Below, piece after piece: positions 44,827 to 55,232 of a stretch of 64,000 nucleotides of DNA; the stretch's first letter is position 1, and the number at the start of each line of letters is the position of its first letter. The notes beneath the pieces are model-generated. The model was not told the DNA's origin and ran no database searches. It worked only from the letters and a program-made list of their open reading frames with translations. Origin of the DNA: Mycolicibacterium sp. P1-18. GTDB lineage: Bacteria; Actinomycetota; Actinomycetes; Mycobacteriales; Mycobacteriaceae. Location: contig NZ_NPKR01000002.1 in assembly GCF_008329535.1 (NCBI RefSeq), positions 558,001 through 622,000 on the forward strand, written 5' to 3'. The translations under genes and the position numbers were made by a program.

Positions 44827-45834
44827 ATGACGTTCGAGGACGCCATGCGTTCGGCCGTCGCCCAGGCCGACGGCGTCAAGGGCACCACGTACCCGAACCC
44901 ACCGGTCGGGGCCGTGATCCTGGACCGCGACCGGCACATCGCGGGTGTCGGGGCCACGCAGCCGGCCGGTGGACCGCACGCGGAGGTCGTCGCGCTGCGG
45001 CGTGCGGGTGACCGTGCCGTCGGCGGCACCGCGGTGGTCACCCTGGAGCCCTGCAACCATCACGGCCGCACCCCGCCGTGCGTGGACGCCCTGATCGCCG
45101 CCGGCGTGGCGACGGTGGTGTACGCCGTCGCCGACCCGAATCCGGTGGCCGCCGGGGGAGCGAAGCGGCTGGCCAACGCCGGCATCGCGGTCCAGGTCGG
45201 GGTGCTCGCCGAGGACGTCGCCGGTGGGGCGCTGCGCGAATGGCTGCACCGGCAGCGCACCGGGCGGCCCCACGTGACGTGGAAGTTCGCCTCGAGCGTC
45301 GACGGCCGCAGCGCCGCCGCCGACGGCAGCAGTCAGTGGATCACCAGCGAAGCCGCGCGGGCCGACGTGCACCGGCTGCGCGCGGTCGCCGACGCGATCG
45401 TGGTCGGGACGGGCACCGTCTTCGTCGACGACCCGACGTTGACGGCGCGGCTGCCCGACGGCTCCCTGGCCGATCGGCAGCCGTTGCGCGTGGTGGTCGG
45501 CGAGCGTGACATCTCGCCGGACGCCAAGGTGCTCAACGACGACTCCCGCACGATGGTCATTCGGACGCGCGATCCCCACGAGGTCGTCCAGGCGCTCTCG
45601 GACCGGACCGCCGTGCTTCTGGAGGGTGGGCCCACCCTGGCGGGGGCGTTCCTGCGGGCGGGCGTGGTCGACCGGATCCTGGCCTACGTCGCCCCGATTC
45701 TGCTCGGCGGACCGATCACCGCGGTCGACGACGTCGGGGTCGCCAGCATGGTCGCGGCCCAACGGTGGCGCTACGACGGCGTCCTGCGGCTGGGCCCCGA
45801 CATCCGGATGAGTCTGGTGCCGGCCTCGCCGTAG
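44827..45834 (+). CDS. ribD: Bifunctional riboflavin biosynthesis deaminase/reductase
   Basis: 335 residues (ribG in M. tuberculosis). Deaminase domain (1-145) with zinc ligands in GGPHAEVVALR and EPCNHHGRTPPC; reductase domain (150-335) with VTWKFASSVDGRSAA, VGTGTVFVDDPTLTARLP and LEGGPTLAGAFLRAGVVD. It converts the GTP-cyclohydrolase II product to the ribitylamino-uracil phosphate. ATG at 44827 lies 8 bases after rpe. Confidence 0.95.
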   Translation: MTFEDAMRSAVAQADGVKGTTYPNPPVGAVILDRDRHIAGVGATQPAGGPHAEVVALRRAGDRAVGGTAVVTLEPCNHHGRTPPCVDALIAAGVATVVYAVADPNPVAAGGAKRLANAGIAVQVGVLAEDVAGGALREWLHRQRTGRPHVTWKFASSVDGRSAAADGSSQWITSEAARADVHRLRAVADAIVVGTGTVFVDDPTLTARLPDGSLADRQPLRVVVGERDISPDAKVLNDDSRTMVIRTRDPHEVVQALSDRTAVLLEGGPTLAGAFLRAGVVDRILAYVAPILLGGPITAVDDVGVASMVAAQRWRYDGVLRLGPDIRMSLVPASP

Positions 45835-45863
45835 GTGAGACGTGCAATTCGCTTGCCGTCCAA

Positions 45864-45879
45864 TGTGACTCGTATCACG
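45864..45879. promoter_or_regulatory. CRP-like palindrome
   Basis: TGTGACTCGTATCACG matches TGTGA-N6-TCACA with one mismatch, the site type bound by mycobacterial CRP (Rv3676 family). It lies between ribD and the 51-codon gene, about 86 bp upstream of the latter's -10 box. Confidence 0.4.
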
Positions 45880-45894
45880 CGGGAATTTTTCCCG
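45880..45894 (+). terminator. Short hairpin after ribD
   Basis: CGGGAA (45880-45885), loop TTT, TTCCCG (45889-45894). A 6-bp stem 46 bases past ribD; weak alone but placed where a terminator is expected. Confidence 0.35.
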
Positions 45895-45964
45895 TTCGGA
45901 CACTCGTTACCCCTTCGAGACCTCAACCGCCCCACGTGGACCCGGATGGTGTCCGTGGTCCCCG

Positions 45965-46020
45965 TAAAATCGGAACCAAGGTCGTGGCCAACAGGCCCAG
46001 GCTGCCCGACGAGTCGGGCA
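45965..46020 (+). promoter_or_regulatory. TAAAAT -10 box and leader hairpin of the 51-codon gene
   Basis: TAAAAT (45965-45970) is an excellent -10 match in this GC-rich DNA. A start near 45977 gives a leader of about 70 nt, in which TGCCCGAC (46003-46010) and GTCGGGCA (46013-46020) form an 8-base complementary pair ending 25 nt before the ATG. Confidence 0.5.
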
Positions 46021-46045
46021 CCCCAGCAACGAAGGACGAAGAGCA

Positions 46046-46201
46046 ATGACTGCACTGCAGGACTGGCTCAGCTTTCGCCCCGCCGATCAGAACTCCATCG
46101 TCGACGTGGTCTTCCGCCCACTGCGCGCGGTGCTGAGCGTCACGGATTCCGAAGCCAGAACCGAACTCAAGCTGCTCACCCCCGGCGTCGAGCGCTGCTG
46201 A
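46046..46201 (+). CDS. Candidate 51-residue small protein
   Basis: Not recognised. The frame starts ATG at 46046, after GAAGGACGAAGAG, and ends TGA at 46201. The product begins MTALQDWLSFRPADQNSIVD, contains VVFRPLRAVLSVTDSE, and ends LKLLTPGVERC with a terminal cysteine. It has no membrane segment. Evidence that it is real: own promoter-like box, ribosome-binding site, high third-position GC, and an exact fit in the gap before the convergent P55 gene (one base between stops). No function can be proposed. Confidence 0.5.
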   Translation: MTALQDWLSFRPADQNSIVDVVFRPLRAVLSVTDSEARTELKLLTPGVERC

Positions 46202-46202
46202 A

Positions 46203-47759
46203 CTAACTCTGGGCGCCGACCGGATCGGTCGTGGTGTCCAGTTCCTCGGCGTGCTCGTGCTTGCCGGCGATGAGCAGGCCGAGCACCGCGCCCACCACGC
46301 AGACCACCATGGTGATGAAGAAGATCTGCCCGTACTGCATCGTGTAGGCGGTGCGCACGTTGGCGGCGAGCTGCGCGCCGATCTCCAACAGGTTGTTGCC
46401 CTTGGGCTTGGGCATCTCGGCGAGGTACTGGTTGAACTTGTACAGGCCCCACGCGCTGAGCGACGCCAACCCGATGAGCATGCCGATCATCCGGGACACC
46501 ACCACGGCCGCGGACGCGATGCCGTGCTGTGAGCCGGGCACGGTGCGCAGGGTGGCCGACGTCAACGGCCCGATCACCAGGCCGAGCCCCAGACCGGCGA
46601 GCACCAGGTCGGTGTCGAAGGTGGGCAGCGTGAACAGCACCAGGTCGTGGTGTGCCGACAGCACGTCGACGTTCCAGTGCGACACCAGCCAGTAGCCGAA
46701 GGCCGCGATCACCAAACCGACGAACGCGACGATGCGGTCACCGATGCGGGTGGCGACGACGCCGCCGACGACGGCGCCGATGGGCAGCGCGCCCAGGAAC
46801 CAGAGCAGCAGCAGGACGGTCTCGTTCTGCTCCTTGCCCAGCACGCCCTGGCCGAACAGCTCGACGTTGACCAGCGTGACCATGAGGGCCGCACCGGTGC
46901 ACAGCGAGGCTCCGAGGGCGGCCAGGAACGGCCGGAACTTCACGCCGGTCGGGTCGATGAGCCGGGTCTTGGCGAACTTCTCCCAGACGAAGAAGGCGAT
47001 CGCCATGACCAGCGCCACGCCGAGGACGGGCAGCCCCCAGCTGGGGAAGACCTGCTTGCCGTCGGGTGACGGGTTGTACATGCCGAAGACCATCAGGCCG
47101 AGGGCGACGGCCAGCAGCAGTCCGCCGACGACGTCGACCTTCTCGCGCGGCTCGTCGGGGTCTCTCGACGGCAGGCTGAAGTGGATCATCACCATGGCGA
47201 TGATCGCCAGCGGGACGTTGATCCAGAACACGTCGCGCCAGGAGGTCAGCGCCCACACCACGGCGACGCCGTACAGCGGCCCCAGCACGGCGCCGAGTTC
47301 CTGTGCCGCACCGATGCCGCCGAGCACCGACGCCCGGCTCTTGGCGGCCCACAGGTCGGCGGCCAGGGCCAGGGTCACCGGCAGCAGCGCGCCGCTGGCC
47401 GTGCCCTGGAGGAACCGGCCGATGACGATGGTGAACAGGTCGTCCGACAGCGCGGTGACCACGGAACCCACGGCGAAGCCGGCCAGGCTGACCTGCAGCA
47501 CCAGCTTGCGGCCGAAGCGGTCCGAGGCCCGGCCGAGCAACGGCATCGCGGCGATATAGCCGAGCAGGTACATCGTGATGATCGGGGTGACGCGCTGAAT
47601 CTGATTCAGCGAGATCCCGATGTCCCGCATGATGTCGTTGATGACCGTGATGACGACGTAGGTGTCGAGCGCACCGAGGAGGACGGCGAGTCCGCCGGCG
47701 CTGATCGCGATCCGCCGGTTGGTCGCCTTCGGCTGAGCCCTGGACATCACGCGGGCCAT
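46203..47759 (-). CDS. MFS efflux transporter P55
   Basis: 518 residues, 14 predicted helices (DHA2-type). Motif A reads [10 protein letters not shown] in the loop after helix 2, and helix 5 has the antiporter motif region [16 protein letters not shown]. Matches P55/Rv1410c, which works with the lipoprotein LprG in moving triacylglycerides and in drug tolerance of mycobacteria. The ATG overlaps the lprG stop (TAATG), the same operon as in M. tuberculosis (Rv1411c-Rv1410c). Confidence 0.94.
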   Translation of the reverse strand: MARVMSRAQPKATNRRIAISAGGLAVLLGALDTYVVITVINDIMRDIGISLNQIQRVTPIITMYLLGYIAAMPLLGRASDRFGRKLVLQVSLAGFAVGSVVTALSDDLFTIVIGRFLQGTASGALLPVTLALAADLWAAKSRASVLGGIGAAQELGAVLGPLYGVAVVWALTSWRDVFWINVPLAIIAMVMIHFSLPSRDPDEPREKVDVVGGLLLAVALGLMVFGMYNPSPDGKQVFPSWGLPVLGVALVMAIAFFVWEKFAKTRLIDPTGVKFRPFLAALGASLCTGAALMVTLVNVELFGQGVLGKEQNETVLLLLWFLGALPIGAVVGGVVATRIGDRIVAFVGLVIAAFGYWLVSHWNVDVLSAHHDLVLFTLPTFDTDLVLAGLGLGLVIGPLTSATLRTVPGSQHGIASAAVVVSRMIGMLIGLASLSAWGLYKFNQYLAEMPKPKGNNLLEIGAQLAANVRTAYTMQYGQIFFITMVVCVVGAVLGLLIAGKHEHAEELDTTTDPVGAQS

Positions 47760-48457
47760 TACGCGGCGGGCTTGGTGACGGTGACGGCCTTGCCCCAGTC
47801 GCTCAGGGTCATCTGAACGCTGTTGCCCTCACTGGGGTCCAGCTTGGCCTGGATGAGGGCGTGGTCGCCGTCCTCGGTAATCCACGCGGTCGCCGGGACG
47901 TCGCCGGAGGCGCCGAGGTTGGCGAGCCCGTTGACGGCGGCGGCGTTGACCTTGCCGCTGACCTTGACGGTGTTCACGCCGTTGATCGTCTCGCGGCCCT
48001 CGGCCTTCGGATCGGTGAAGTTGGCGAGCACGTTGGCCAGGCCGACCTTGGGGTTGAGGATCTTCGACACGTCGTAGATCTCGGCGGCGGGGCCGAAGTT
48101 GGTGAAGCTGCCCGGGGTCAGCGCGCCGTACAGGTCGCCGTCGGCGACCACGAAGTCGACGTCCTTGAAGGTCTGGCCGAAGGCGATGATGCTGGCCTTG
48201 CCCTGCGCCGCGACGACGGGGACGTTGGTGAGGTCGCCGGTGAGGGTTTCGATCGGCAGCTCGGGGATCTTGCCGGTCACCGTCAGAGCGAGGTGCACGC
48301 TCTTCTGAGCGCTGGTGGTGGCGTTGGATTCCTTCAGCAGCGACGCCGCGTCGGGCAGGGGGGCGTTTGACTGTTCCGACGACGAGCCGCAACCCGCGAT
48401 GAGCAGGATTGCAGCGAAGATGGACACGAGGACGGCAATGCGAGGGCGCGTCTGCAT
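47759..48457 (-). CDS. lprG: Lipoprotein LprG
   Basis: 232-residue LppX/LprG-family lipoprotein that carries triacylated lipids across the periplasm. Signal peptide of 22 residues with lipobox LIAGC (Cys23), then the half-barrel domain starting [20 protein letters not shown]. The frame is open further upstream to 48787 but the lipoprotein signal fixes the start at 48457. A TACGAT box lies 6 nt before the ATG. Shares its transcript with P55. Confidence 0.95.
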   Translation of the reverse strand: MQTRPRIAVLVSIFAAILLIAGCGSSSEQSNAPLPDAASLLKESNATTSAQKSVHLALTVTGKIPELPIETLTGDLTNVPVVAAQGKASIIAFGQTFKDVDFVVADGDLYGALTPGSFTNFGPAAEIYDVSKILNPKVGLANVLANFTDPKAEGRETINGVNTVKVSGKVNAAAVNGLANLGASGDVPATAWITEDGDHALIQAKLDPSEGNSVQMTLSDWGKAVTVTKPAA

Positions 48458-48463
48458 GAGTGC

Positions 48464-48469
48464 ATCGTA
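48464..48469 (-). promoter_or_regulatory. Candidate leaderless -10 box of lprG-P55
   Basis: Reads TACGAT on the minus strand, 6 nt before the lprG ATG at 48457. A divergent candidate box of the GNAT gene is about 40 bp away. Confidence 0.45.
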
Positions 48470-48508
48470 GTGGGTGCGGCCGGGTGGACCGTTGCCCCAG
48501 GTACCGGG

Positions 48509-48514
48509 TACAAA
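48509..48514 (+). promoter_or_regulatory. Weak candidate -10 box of the GNAT gene
   Basis: TACAAA followed by 7 nt and GTG 48522. Last base departs from TANNNT, so this is less certain than the others. Confidence 0.25.
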
Positions 48515-48521
48515 CGTGCAC

Positions 48522-49010
48522 GTGCCGACTGAGCTGGTCTTTCGCCCCGTCCCCTCCGACGCCGGCGACGCCGCCACACTGGTCGCGGCGATGCTGGCCG
48601 AGATGCGCGAGCTGTATTGGGACGTCGGCGGATCGGGTGGCCTTGACCTCGACTCACCCGACATGCCGAAGGCCGGCCCCGCCGAACTGGGACCGCCCGG
48701 TGGAGTGTTCCTGGTCGGGTACCGCGACGGCGTCGCGGTCTGTGGCGGCGGTCTCAAGCGGTTGCCGGACGGCGGTTGTGAGATCAAGCGGATGTACGTG
48801 GTCCCGGAGGCACGGGGGCAGGGCCTGGCGCCAAAGTTGTTGCACGCGCTGGAGGATGCCGCGCGCGGCCTCGGTTACGCGGTCGCCCGACTGGACACCG
48901 GCCCCCGGCAGACCCACGCCCAACGGCTCTACGAGCGGGAGGGCTACCGCGCGGTCGACAACTTCAACGCCAACCCGGTCGCGACGTACTTCGGGGAGAA
49001 GTGGCTCTGA
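48522..49010 (+). CDS. GNAT family N-acetyltransferase
   Basis: 162 residues. The acetyl-CoA binding motif is MYVVPEARGQGLAPKLLHAL near residue 95, followed by LDTGPRQTHAQRLYEREGYRAV. Preceding CGGGLKRLPDGGCEIKRMYV forms the central beta strands. GTG at 48522 fits family starts; GTG at 48516 and 48474 are in frame. Divergent from lprG and 21 bases before ribE. Substrate unknown. Confidence 0.87.
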   Translation: MPTELVFRPVPSDAGDAATLVAAMLAEMRELYWDVGGSGGLDLDSPDMPKAGPAELGPPGGVFLVGYRDGVAVCGGGLKRLPDGGCEIKRMYVVPEARGQGLAPKLLHALEDAARGLGYAVARLDTGPRQTHAQRLYEREGYRAVDNFNANPVATYFGEKWL

Positions 49011-49018
49011 CCTCCGAC

Positions 49019-49024
49019 TAGCCT
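49019..49024 (+). promoter_or_regulatory. Candidate leaderless -10 box of ribE
   Basis: TAGCCT, exactly 7 nt before the ribE ATG at 49032. Confidence 0.5.
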
Positions 49025-49031
49025 TGGGCAC

Positions 49032-49640
49032 ATGTTCACCGGCATCGTCGAAGAGTTGGGCGAGGTCGTCGGCAAGGAAGATCTCGCCGACGCCGCCCGA
49101 TTCGTCATCCGCGGACCGCTCGTCACCACCGACGCCGGTCATGGCGACTCGATCGCCGTCAACGGCGTCTGCCTCACCGTCGTCGACCTGTTGCCCGGCG
49201 GAGCGTTCACGGCCGACGTGATGGCCGAGACGTTGAACCGCTCCAGCCTGGAGGGCGTGGGCGTGGGCAGCCAGGTCAACCTGGAACGCGCCGCCGCCGT
49301 GAACAGCCGCCTCGGTGGCCACATCGTGCAGGGCCACGTCGACGGCACGGGTCGGGTGCTCACCAGAACGCCGTCCGAGCACTGGGAAGTGGTGCGCATC
49401 TCGCTGCCGGGGACGATCGCCCGGTACGTGGTGGAGAAGGGCTCCATCACCGTCGACGGAATCTCGTTGACGGTGTCCGCCATCGGATCGGACTGGTTCG
49501 AGGTGTCGCTGATTCCGACCACCCTGGAGCTGACGACGTTGGGTCGCGCCGAGGTGGGTACGGCGGTCAACCTCGAGGTCGACGTGATCGCCAAGTACGT
49601 CGAACGGTTGTTGTCGCATCGGGAGCAGTCCGGCGGCTAG
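49032..49640 (+). CDS. ribE: Riboflavin synthase alpha chain
   Basis: 202 residues; dismutates two lumazine molecules to riboflavin (ribC in M. tuberculosis, Rv1412). Begins MFTGIVEELGEV, the signature start, and has two repeated lumazine-binding barrels: SIAVNGVCLTVV with MAETLNRSSL in the first and GHIVQGHVDGTG, SITVDGISLTVSAI and IPTTLE in the second. No FMN riboswitch was found upstream. Confidence 0.95.
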   Translation: MFTGIVEELGEVVGKEDLADAARFVIRGPLVTTDAGHGDSIAVNGVCLTVVDLLPGGAFTADVMAETLNRSSLEGVGVGSQVNLERAAAVNSRLGGHIVQGHVDGTGRVLTRTPSEHWEVVRISLPGTIARYVVEKGSITVDGISLTVSAIGSDWFEVSLIPTTLELTTLGRAEVGTAVNLEVDVIAKYVERLLSHREQSGG

Positions 49641-49686
49641 CCACGCCGAGTGGCCCGACGTCGGAGATGTCGAACAAAGAGTTCAG

Positions 49687-49692
49687 TAAAAT
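49687..49692 (+). promoter_or_regulatory. Candidate -10 box upstream of the ANTAR gene
   Basis: TAAAAT lies 47 bases past ribE and about 143 bases before the chosen ANTAR start. It argues against the far-upstream ATG at 49667, which would precede the transcript start. Confidence 0.4.
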
Positions 49693-49834
49693 CGATCCCC
49701 GGGCATGTCAGCGCCGAATAGCGGGTACACACCGCCAACTTCGGCCGCTCCACGGCGAGGTTCCGCCGCTCGGACGCGACGGTCCTCCCAGGTGGCTGGA
49801 CGCAGCCGACGACGCCTTCTCGACCGGAGTGGAG

Positions 49835-50221
49835 ATGCAGGACGAACCAACGATCACCGACGACGCCAGCACCCGCGAGCAGCGGATCACCGAAGCACTC
49901 CGGTCGATCACCGAGCGGCGCGCCGTCATCGAGCAGGCCAAGGGCATGTTGATGCTCGTCTACGGCGTCGACGCCGACCAGGCGTTCGACGTGCTCCGAA
50001 AGCAGTCGCAGGACAACAACGTCAAGCTGAACCTCGTCGCCGAACAGGTGATGAAGGACCTCGTCGAGCTGTCCCGCAACAAGGGGCCGGTGCGACAACT
50101 CGCCCTCGGCGGGCTCATCGACTCGGCGAGCCAGCGAATCAAGCACAGCGCGGAGCGGCAGCTCGACGGACAGAGCAAGACCGACGTGCCGATGAAGGAA
50201 CTCGGGCGGTCGCCGCGCTAG
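49835..50221 (+). CDS. ANTAR domain RNA-binding regulator
   Basis: 128 residues. The segment from ITERRAVIEQAKGMLMLVYG to VKLNLVAEQVMKDLVELS is a three-helix ANTAR domain, the RNA-binding antiterminator module of AmiR/NasR-type proteins; there is no attached receiver or GAF domain. The rest is a short acidic N terminus and a basic C-terminal tail. ATG at 49835 follows GGAGTGGAG and normal codon use starts there; the frame opens at 49667 but its first codons (AAA, ATA, GAA) look non-coding. It lies between ribE and ribBA on the same strand. RNA target and any signal input are unknown. Confidence 0.85.
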   Translation: MQDEPTITDDASTREQRITEALRSITERRAVIEQAKGMLMLVYGVDADQAFDVLRKQSQDNNVKLNLVAEQVMKDLVELSRNKGPVRQLALGGLIDSASQRIKHSAERQLDGQSKTDVPMKELGRSPR

Positions 50222-50405
50222 GTGCGGGCGACGACTTTCCGTCCCGGCTGATCGGAATGTCCACCCTGCTCAGAGCCCCCGGCGGGAGCGGGCAATAAGT
50301 GCTGCCTCCGGTTGGTTCATACTGAATGACACTGACCGACGTCGAACGACGTAGTAGGGCGCATCGCACGATGGTTCCGGTAGCGGAACGGCAAGGGTGG
50401 CAAGG
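50222..50405 (+). other. 184-base region before ribBA
   Basis: Contains no gene. Two small inverted repeats occur (ACGTC-GAAC-GACGT near 50338-50351 and GTTCCG-GTAG-CGGAAC at 50374-50389), the second ending 16 bases before the ribBA start. The conserved cores of an FMN riboswitch are not present. Confidence 0.35.
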
Positions 50406-52627
<2,222 letters not shown>

Positions 52628-52653
<26 letters not shown>

Positions 52654-53104
52654 CCTCGTGGGCCTTCGACGGGCCCTCGACGACACCGAAGCCCAGTCGC
52701 TCGTAGATCACCCGAGCGGCCGCGTTGCCCGCGTCGACGCGCAGCGTGACCATGCGCGCGCCCTGGGTCCTGGCCCATTCGACGGCCGCGGTCACCAGAT
52801 CGGGTCCGAGCCCGCGGCCCCGCACGGCCGGCTCCAGCCACAGCGAATACAGGTACACCGCCTCGACGCTCTGCCGCTGCGCCCCGATCAGACCCACGAG
52901 GACGTCGTCGACGAGGAGGGCGAATTGGGCGTGGGCCCGCAACCTGCGCCGCCACTGTGCGGCGGTGAAGGCCAGCTCTTCGAGGTACTGCCGATCGCCG
53001 GTGCCGAGGGTGTCGGTCAGCGCACGCAGGCGCAGATTCGCGAACGCGCGCCAGTCCGCTTCGACGAGCCGTGTGACGGTGGGGTCACTCGTGCAGCGTC
53101 GCAT
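52628..53104 (-). CDS. GNAT family N-acetyltransferase
   Basis: 158 residues. Acetyl-CoA motif LWLEPAVRGRGLGPDLVTAAV near residue 90 and late motif RVDAGNAAARVIYERLGF are clear. ATG at 53104 has GAAGGAG just upstream; the frame opens at 53185 but that part would overlap the divergent promoter. Substrate unknown. Convergent overlap of 26 bases with the PH protein. Confidence 0.87.
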
Positions 53105-53120
53105 GGCTCCTTCGGGCGGT

Positions 53121-53130
53121 ACGTTAGAAT
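53121..53130. promoter_or_regulatory. Two overlapping divergent -10 boxes
   Basis: On the plus strand TAGAAT (53125-53130) lies 9 nt before GTG 53140; on the minus strand TAACGT (53126-53121) points to the GNAT gene. The boxes share two bases, so only one promoter could be occupied at a time. Confidence 0.45.
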
Positions 53131-53139
53131 GTGCTGATA

Positions 53140-53895
53140 GTGACCCATTTTCGCACGTCGGTGACCGCTCTGGAACCCGACGCACATTACGTGCGCGCCT
53201 CCCAGTTGACCACGCGTCCCGGGACGCTGCCCGCCATCACGATTCCCGTCGCCGGCGGGCGATGGCCCGACGCCGACGCCGTCTGGTCCTACCTCGCCGA
53301 GCCGGCCGAGTTCTTCGGGATCACGATGCCGGCACGCGCCGAACTCGCCGACGCGCTCACCTCCTTCGCGGCGACCACGCCCGATGCCGTCGTCGCCGCC
53401 ACCGTCGTGATCGTCGAGTCCGCCGAGGGCTCCCACGTCGTGGTGACCGGCGTCGCGGTGCAGCCGCTGCGCTCGGCGCCGGTGAGAGTCGTCGCCGACG
53501 ACACCGTGCCGCCCGTGCATCGCGCATCCGATCCGTGGTGGCGCCGGATGGCCGCCCGGACCACCAGCCGGGCCGAGGTCGACCAGCGGGAACGCTGGCT
53601 CGACGGCCGCGGGTACGCCGACGCACTGTCCGCCGGCGTGCCGCTGCTCGGAGCCCTGGTGGTGGAGACGCCCCGCGGAGTCGTCGGCGTCGAGAACCCC
53701 GAGCCCACCTCGGTGCTGGAACAGCTGGCGTCCTGCGGATGGTTCGAGCCGATCCCGCGCGCCGCCACCACGCTCGCCGACGCCCGGCACGCGTGGTGGG
53801 TGTCACCGCGATTCGAGACCCACCCGGTGGCGGAGCTCGCCGGCGTGCCCCTGCCGTCGACCGAGGCGGTACCGTCCTTCGCGAGGTGGTCATGA
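53140..53895 (+). CDS. Unknown protein in the MurL-MurD2 operon; weak fold-type-IV PLP enzyme resemblance
   Basis: About 251 residues, no signal or membrane helix. By eye the layout resembles class IV aminotransferases/aminodeoxychorismate lyase: an early LAEPAEFFGITMPARAELAD helix pair, a beta-rich middle, then GYADALSAGVPLLGALVVE, VGVENPEPTSVLEQLASCG and an ending ADARHAWWVSPRFETHPVAE like the SxxGxxPV finish of that family. The catalytic lysine expected near RRMAARTTSRAEVDQ is not evident, so it may be inactive as a PLP enzyme or something else. GTG 53131 is an alternative start but lies before the likely transcript start. ATGA overlap with murL. Confidence 0.6.
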   Translation: MTHFRTSVTALEPDAHYVRASQLTTRPGTLPAITIPVAGGRWPDADAVWSYLAEPAEFFGITMPARAELADALTSFAATTPDAVVAATVVIVESAEGSHVVVTGVAVQPLRSAPVRVVADDTVPPVHRASDPWWRRMAARTTSRAEVDQRERWLDGRGYADALSAGVPLLGALVVETPRGVVGVENPEPTSVLEQLASCGWFEPIPRAATTLADARHAWWVSPRFETHPVAELAGVPLPSTEAVPSFARWS

Positions 53896-55232
53896 GCGAG
53901 TTCGACCCGGCATCGTTCCGGGCCATGAGCATCGACGGCTACGACATGGCCGACGGTGTGTTCCGGGCGCAGTACACGTTGCGGGGCAGCACGTCCGGTG
54001 ACGTCTCCTTCACCGAAGTGGTCGACTTCACCGCCGCGCTGGGCGACCGACGGCCCGACGACCGGCTGCTGAGGCTGCTCGCGCTGACGTGCTCGCCGAG
54101 CTACTACAAGGCCGCCGCGCCGCCACGGGTCGAGGTCGGCTTCCCGACCACCGAGTTGGAGCGGCACTACCTCGGCGAGCTGATCGCCGGTGGACTCGGC
54201 GAATTCGCCTACCGCAACTCACTTCCCGACGCGCTGGCCCCCACGATCGCGGGACCCGACGCGGAGCCCGAGGCCACCACCGTCGACGGATGGGACCCCG
54301 ACGCCGAGCCGCTGGTACCCGTCGGCGGCGGCAAGGACTCGGTGGTCAGCATCGAAGCGCTCAAGCGCGCGGGCTTCCACCCAACGCTGTTCAGCGTCAA
54401 CAAGTTCGACCCCATCGACCGCTGCATCGACATCAGCGGACTCGGCAGCGTGCGGGTCACGCGGCGCATCGACCCGGCGCTCATCGAGGCCAACGCCCGC
54501 GGCGCCCACAACGGGCACGTCCCCGTGACGGCCATCAACAGCGTCATCGGCCTCGTCGTCGCCGACGCCACGGGCCTCGGCCCGGTGGTGCTGTCCAACG
54601 AGCGGTCCTCCAACGTCGGCAACATCACCTGGATGGGTCGGGACGTCAACCACCAGTGGTCCAAGAGCGTCTCCTACGAGACACTGCTCCGGGACACCCT
54701 GGCCGCGTACGGCTTCAACCCCGACCGGTACTTCTCGCTGCTGCGGCCACTCTCGGAATCCGAGATCGCCGACCGGTTCCGCACCAGCCCGCAGTACTTC
54801 CGTGACTTCATCAGCTGCAACCGCCCCTTCGCCATCGACGCAGGCCGCCGGGGGGCCACCTGGTGCGGTCACTGCCCCAAGTGCCTCTTCGTCTACGGGT
54901 TGATGGCACCGCGGCTGGGCCGCGCCGAAGTCGAGGCGATCTTCGGCCACGATCTGTTCTCCGACGTCGAGAACCGGCCCGGCTTCGAGGACATCGTCGG
55001 CCTCGGCGTGCACAAGCCGTTCGAATGCGTCGGCGAGTACTACGAGGCAGCCGAGTCGCTGGTGGCGGTGCTCGACGACGACGACTGGCGCGGGGTGCCG
55101 CTTGTCGAGGAATTCCGTTCCCGCCGTGCAGAACTCGAAAAGGTGTCGGTGGCCTACGCATCGGAGCGGGACGGCGTGGTCGACGTCGACTACGTTCCCG
55201 CGAGGTACGCCGCGGCGCTGGACCGGTCGTGA
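53892..55232 (+). CDS. murL: MurL-type UDP-MurNAc-L-Ala-L-Glu epimerase (PP-loop protein)
   Basis: 446 residues. A PP-loop ATP-binding motif VGGGKDS is at residues 144-150, followed by DSVVSIEALKRAG; a CxxCxxC cluster (Cys325, Cys328, Cys331) occurs in TWCGHCPKCLFVYGLMAP. Both features and the pairing with a MurD2 ligase fit MurL, described in Xanthomonas oryzae, which epimerises the terminal L-Glu of UDP-MurNAc-L-Ala-L-Glu using ATP activation. No M. tuberculosis counterpart is at this locus. Start and stop overlap both neighbours (ATGA, GTGA). Assignment rests on motif and neighbour evidence; another PP-loop amidation or thiolation role is less likely. Confidence 0.75.
   Translation: MSEFDPASFRAMSIDGYDMADGVFRAQYTLRGSTSGDVSFTEVVDFTAALGDRRPDDRLLRLLALTCSPSYYKAAAPPRVEVGFPTTELERHYLGELIAGGLGEFAYRNSLPDALAPTIAGPDAEPEATTVDGWDPDAEPLVPVGGGKDSVVSIEALKRAGFHPTLFSVNKFDPIDRCIDISGLGSVRVTRRIDPALIEANARGAHNGHVPVTAINSVIGLVVADATGLGPVVLSNERSSNVGNITWMGRDVNHQWSKSVSYETLLRDTLAAYGFNPDRYFSLLRPLSESEIADRFRTSPQYFRDFISCNRPFAIDAGRRGATWCGHCPKCLFVYGLMAPRLGRAEVEAIFGHDLFSDVENRPGFEDIVGLGVHKPFECVGEYYEAAESLVAVLDDDDWRGVPLVEEFRSRRAELEKVSVAYASERDGVVDVDYVPARYAAALDRS

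Noticed and set aside
49667..49834. Longer N terminus for the ANTAR protein starting at ATG 49667
   Set aside because: Contains AT-rich codons unlike the neighbours and a TAAAAT promoter box, while a good ribosome-binding site precedes ATG 49835.
50222..50405. FMN riboswitch upstream of ribBA
   Set aside because: The conserved core segments of the RFN element are absent; only two small hairpins are present.
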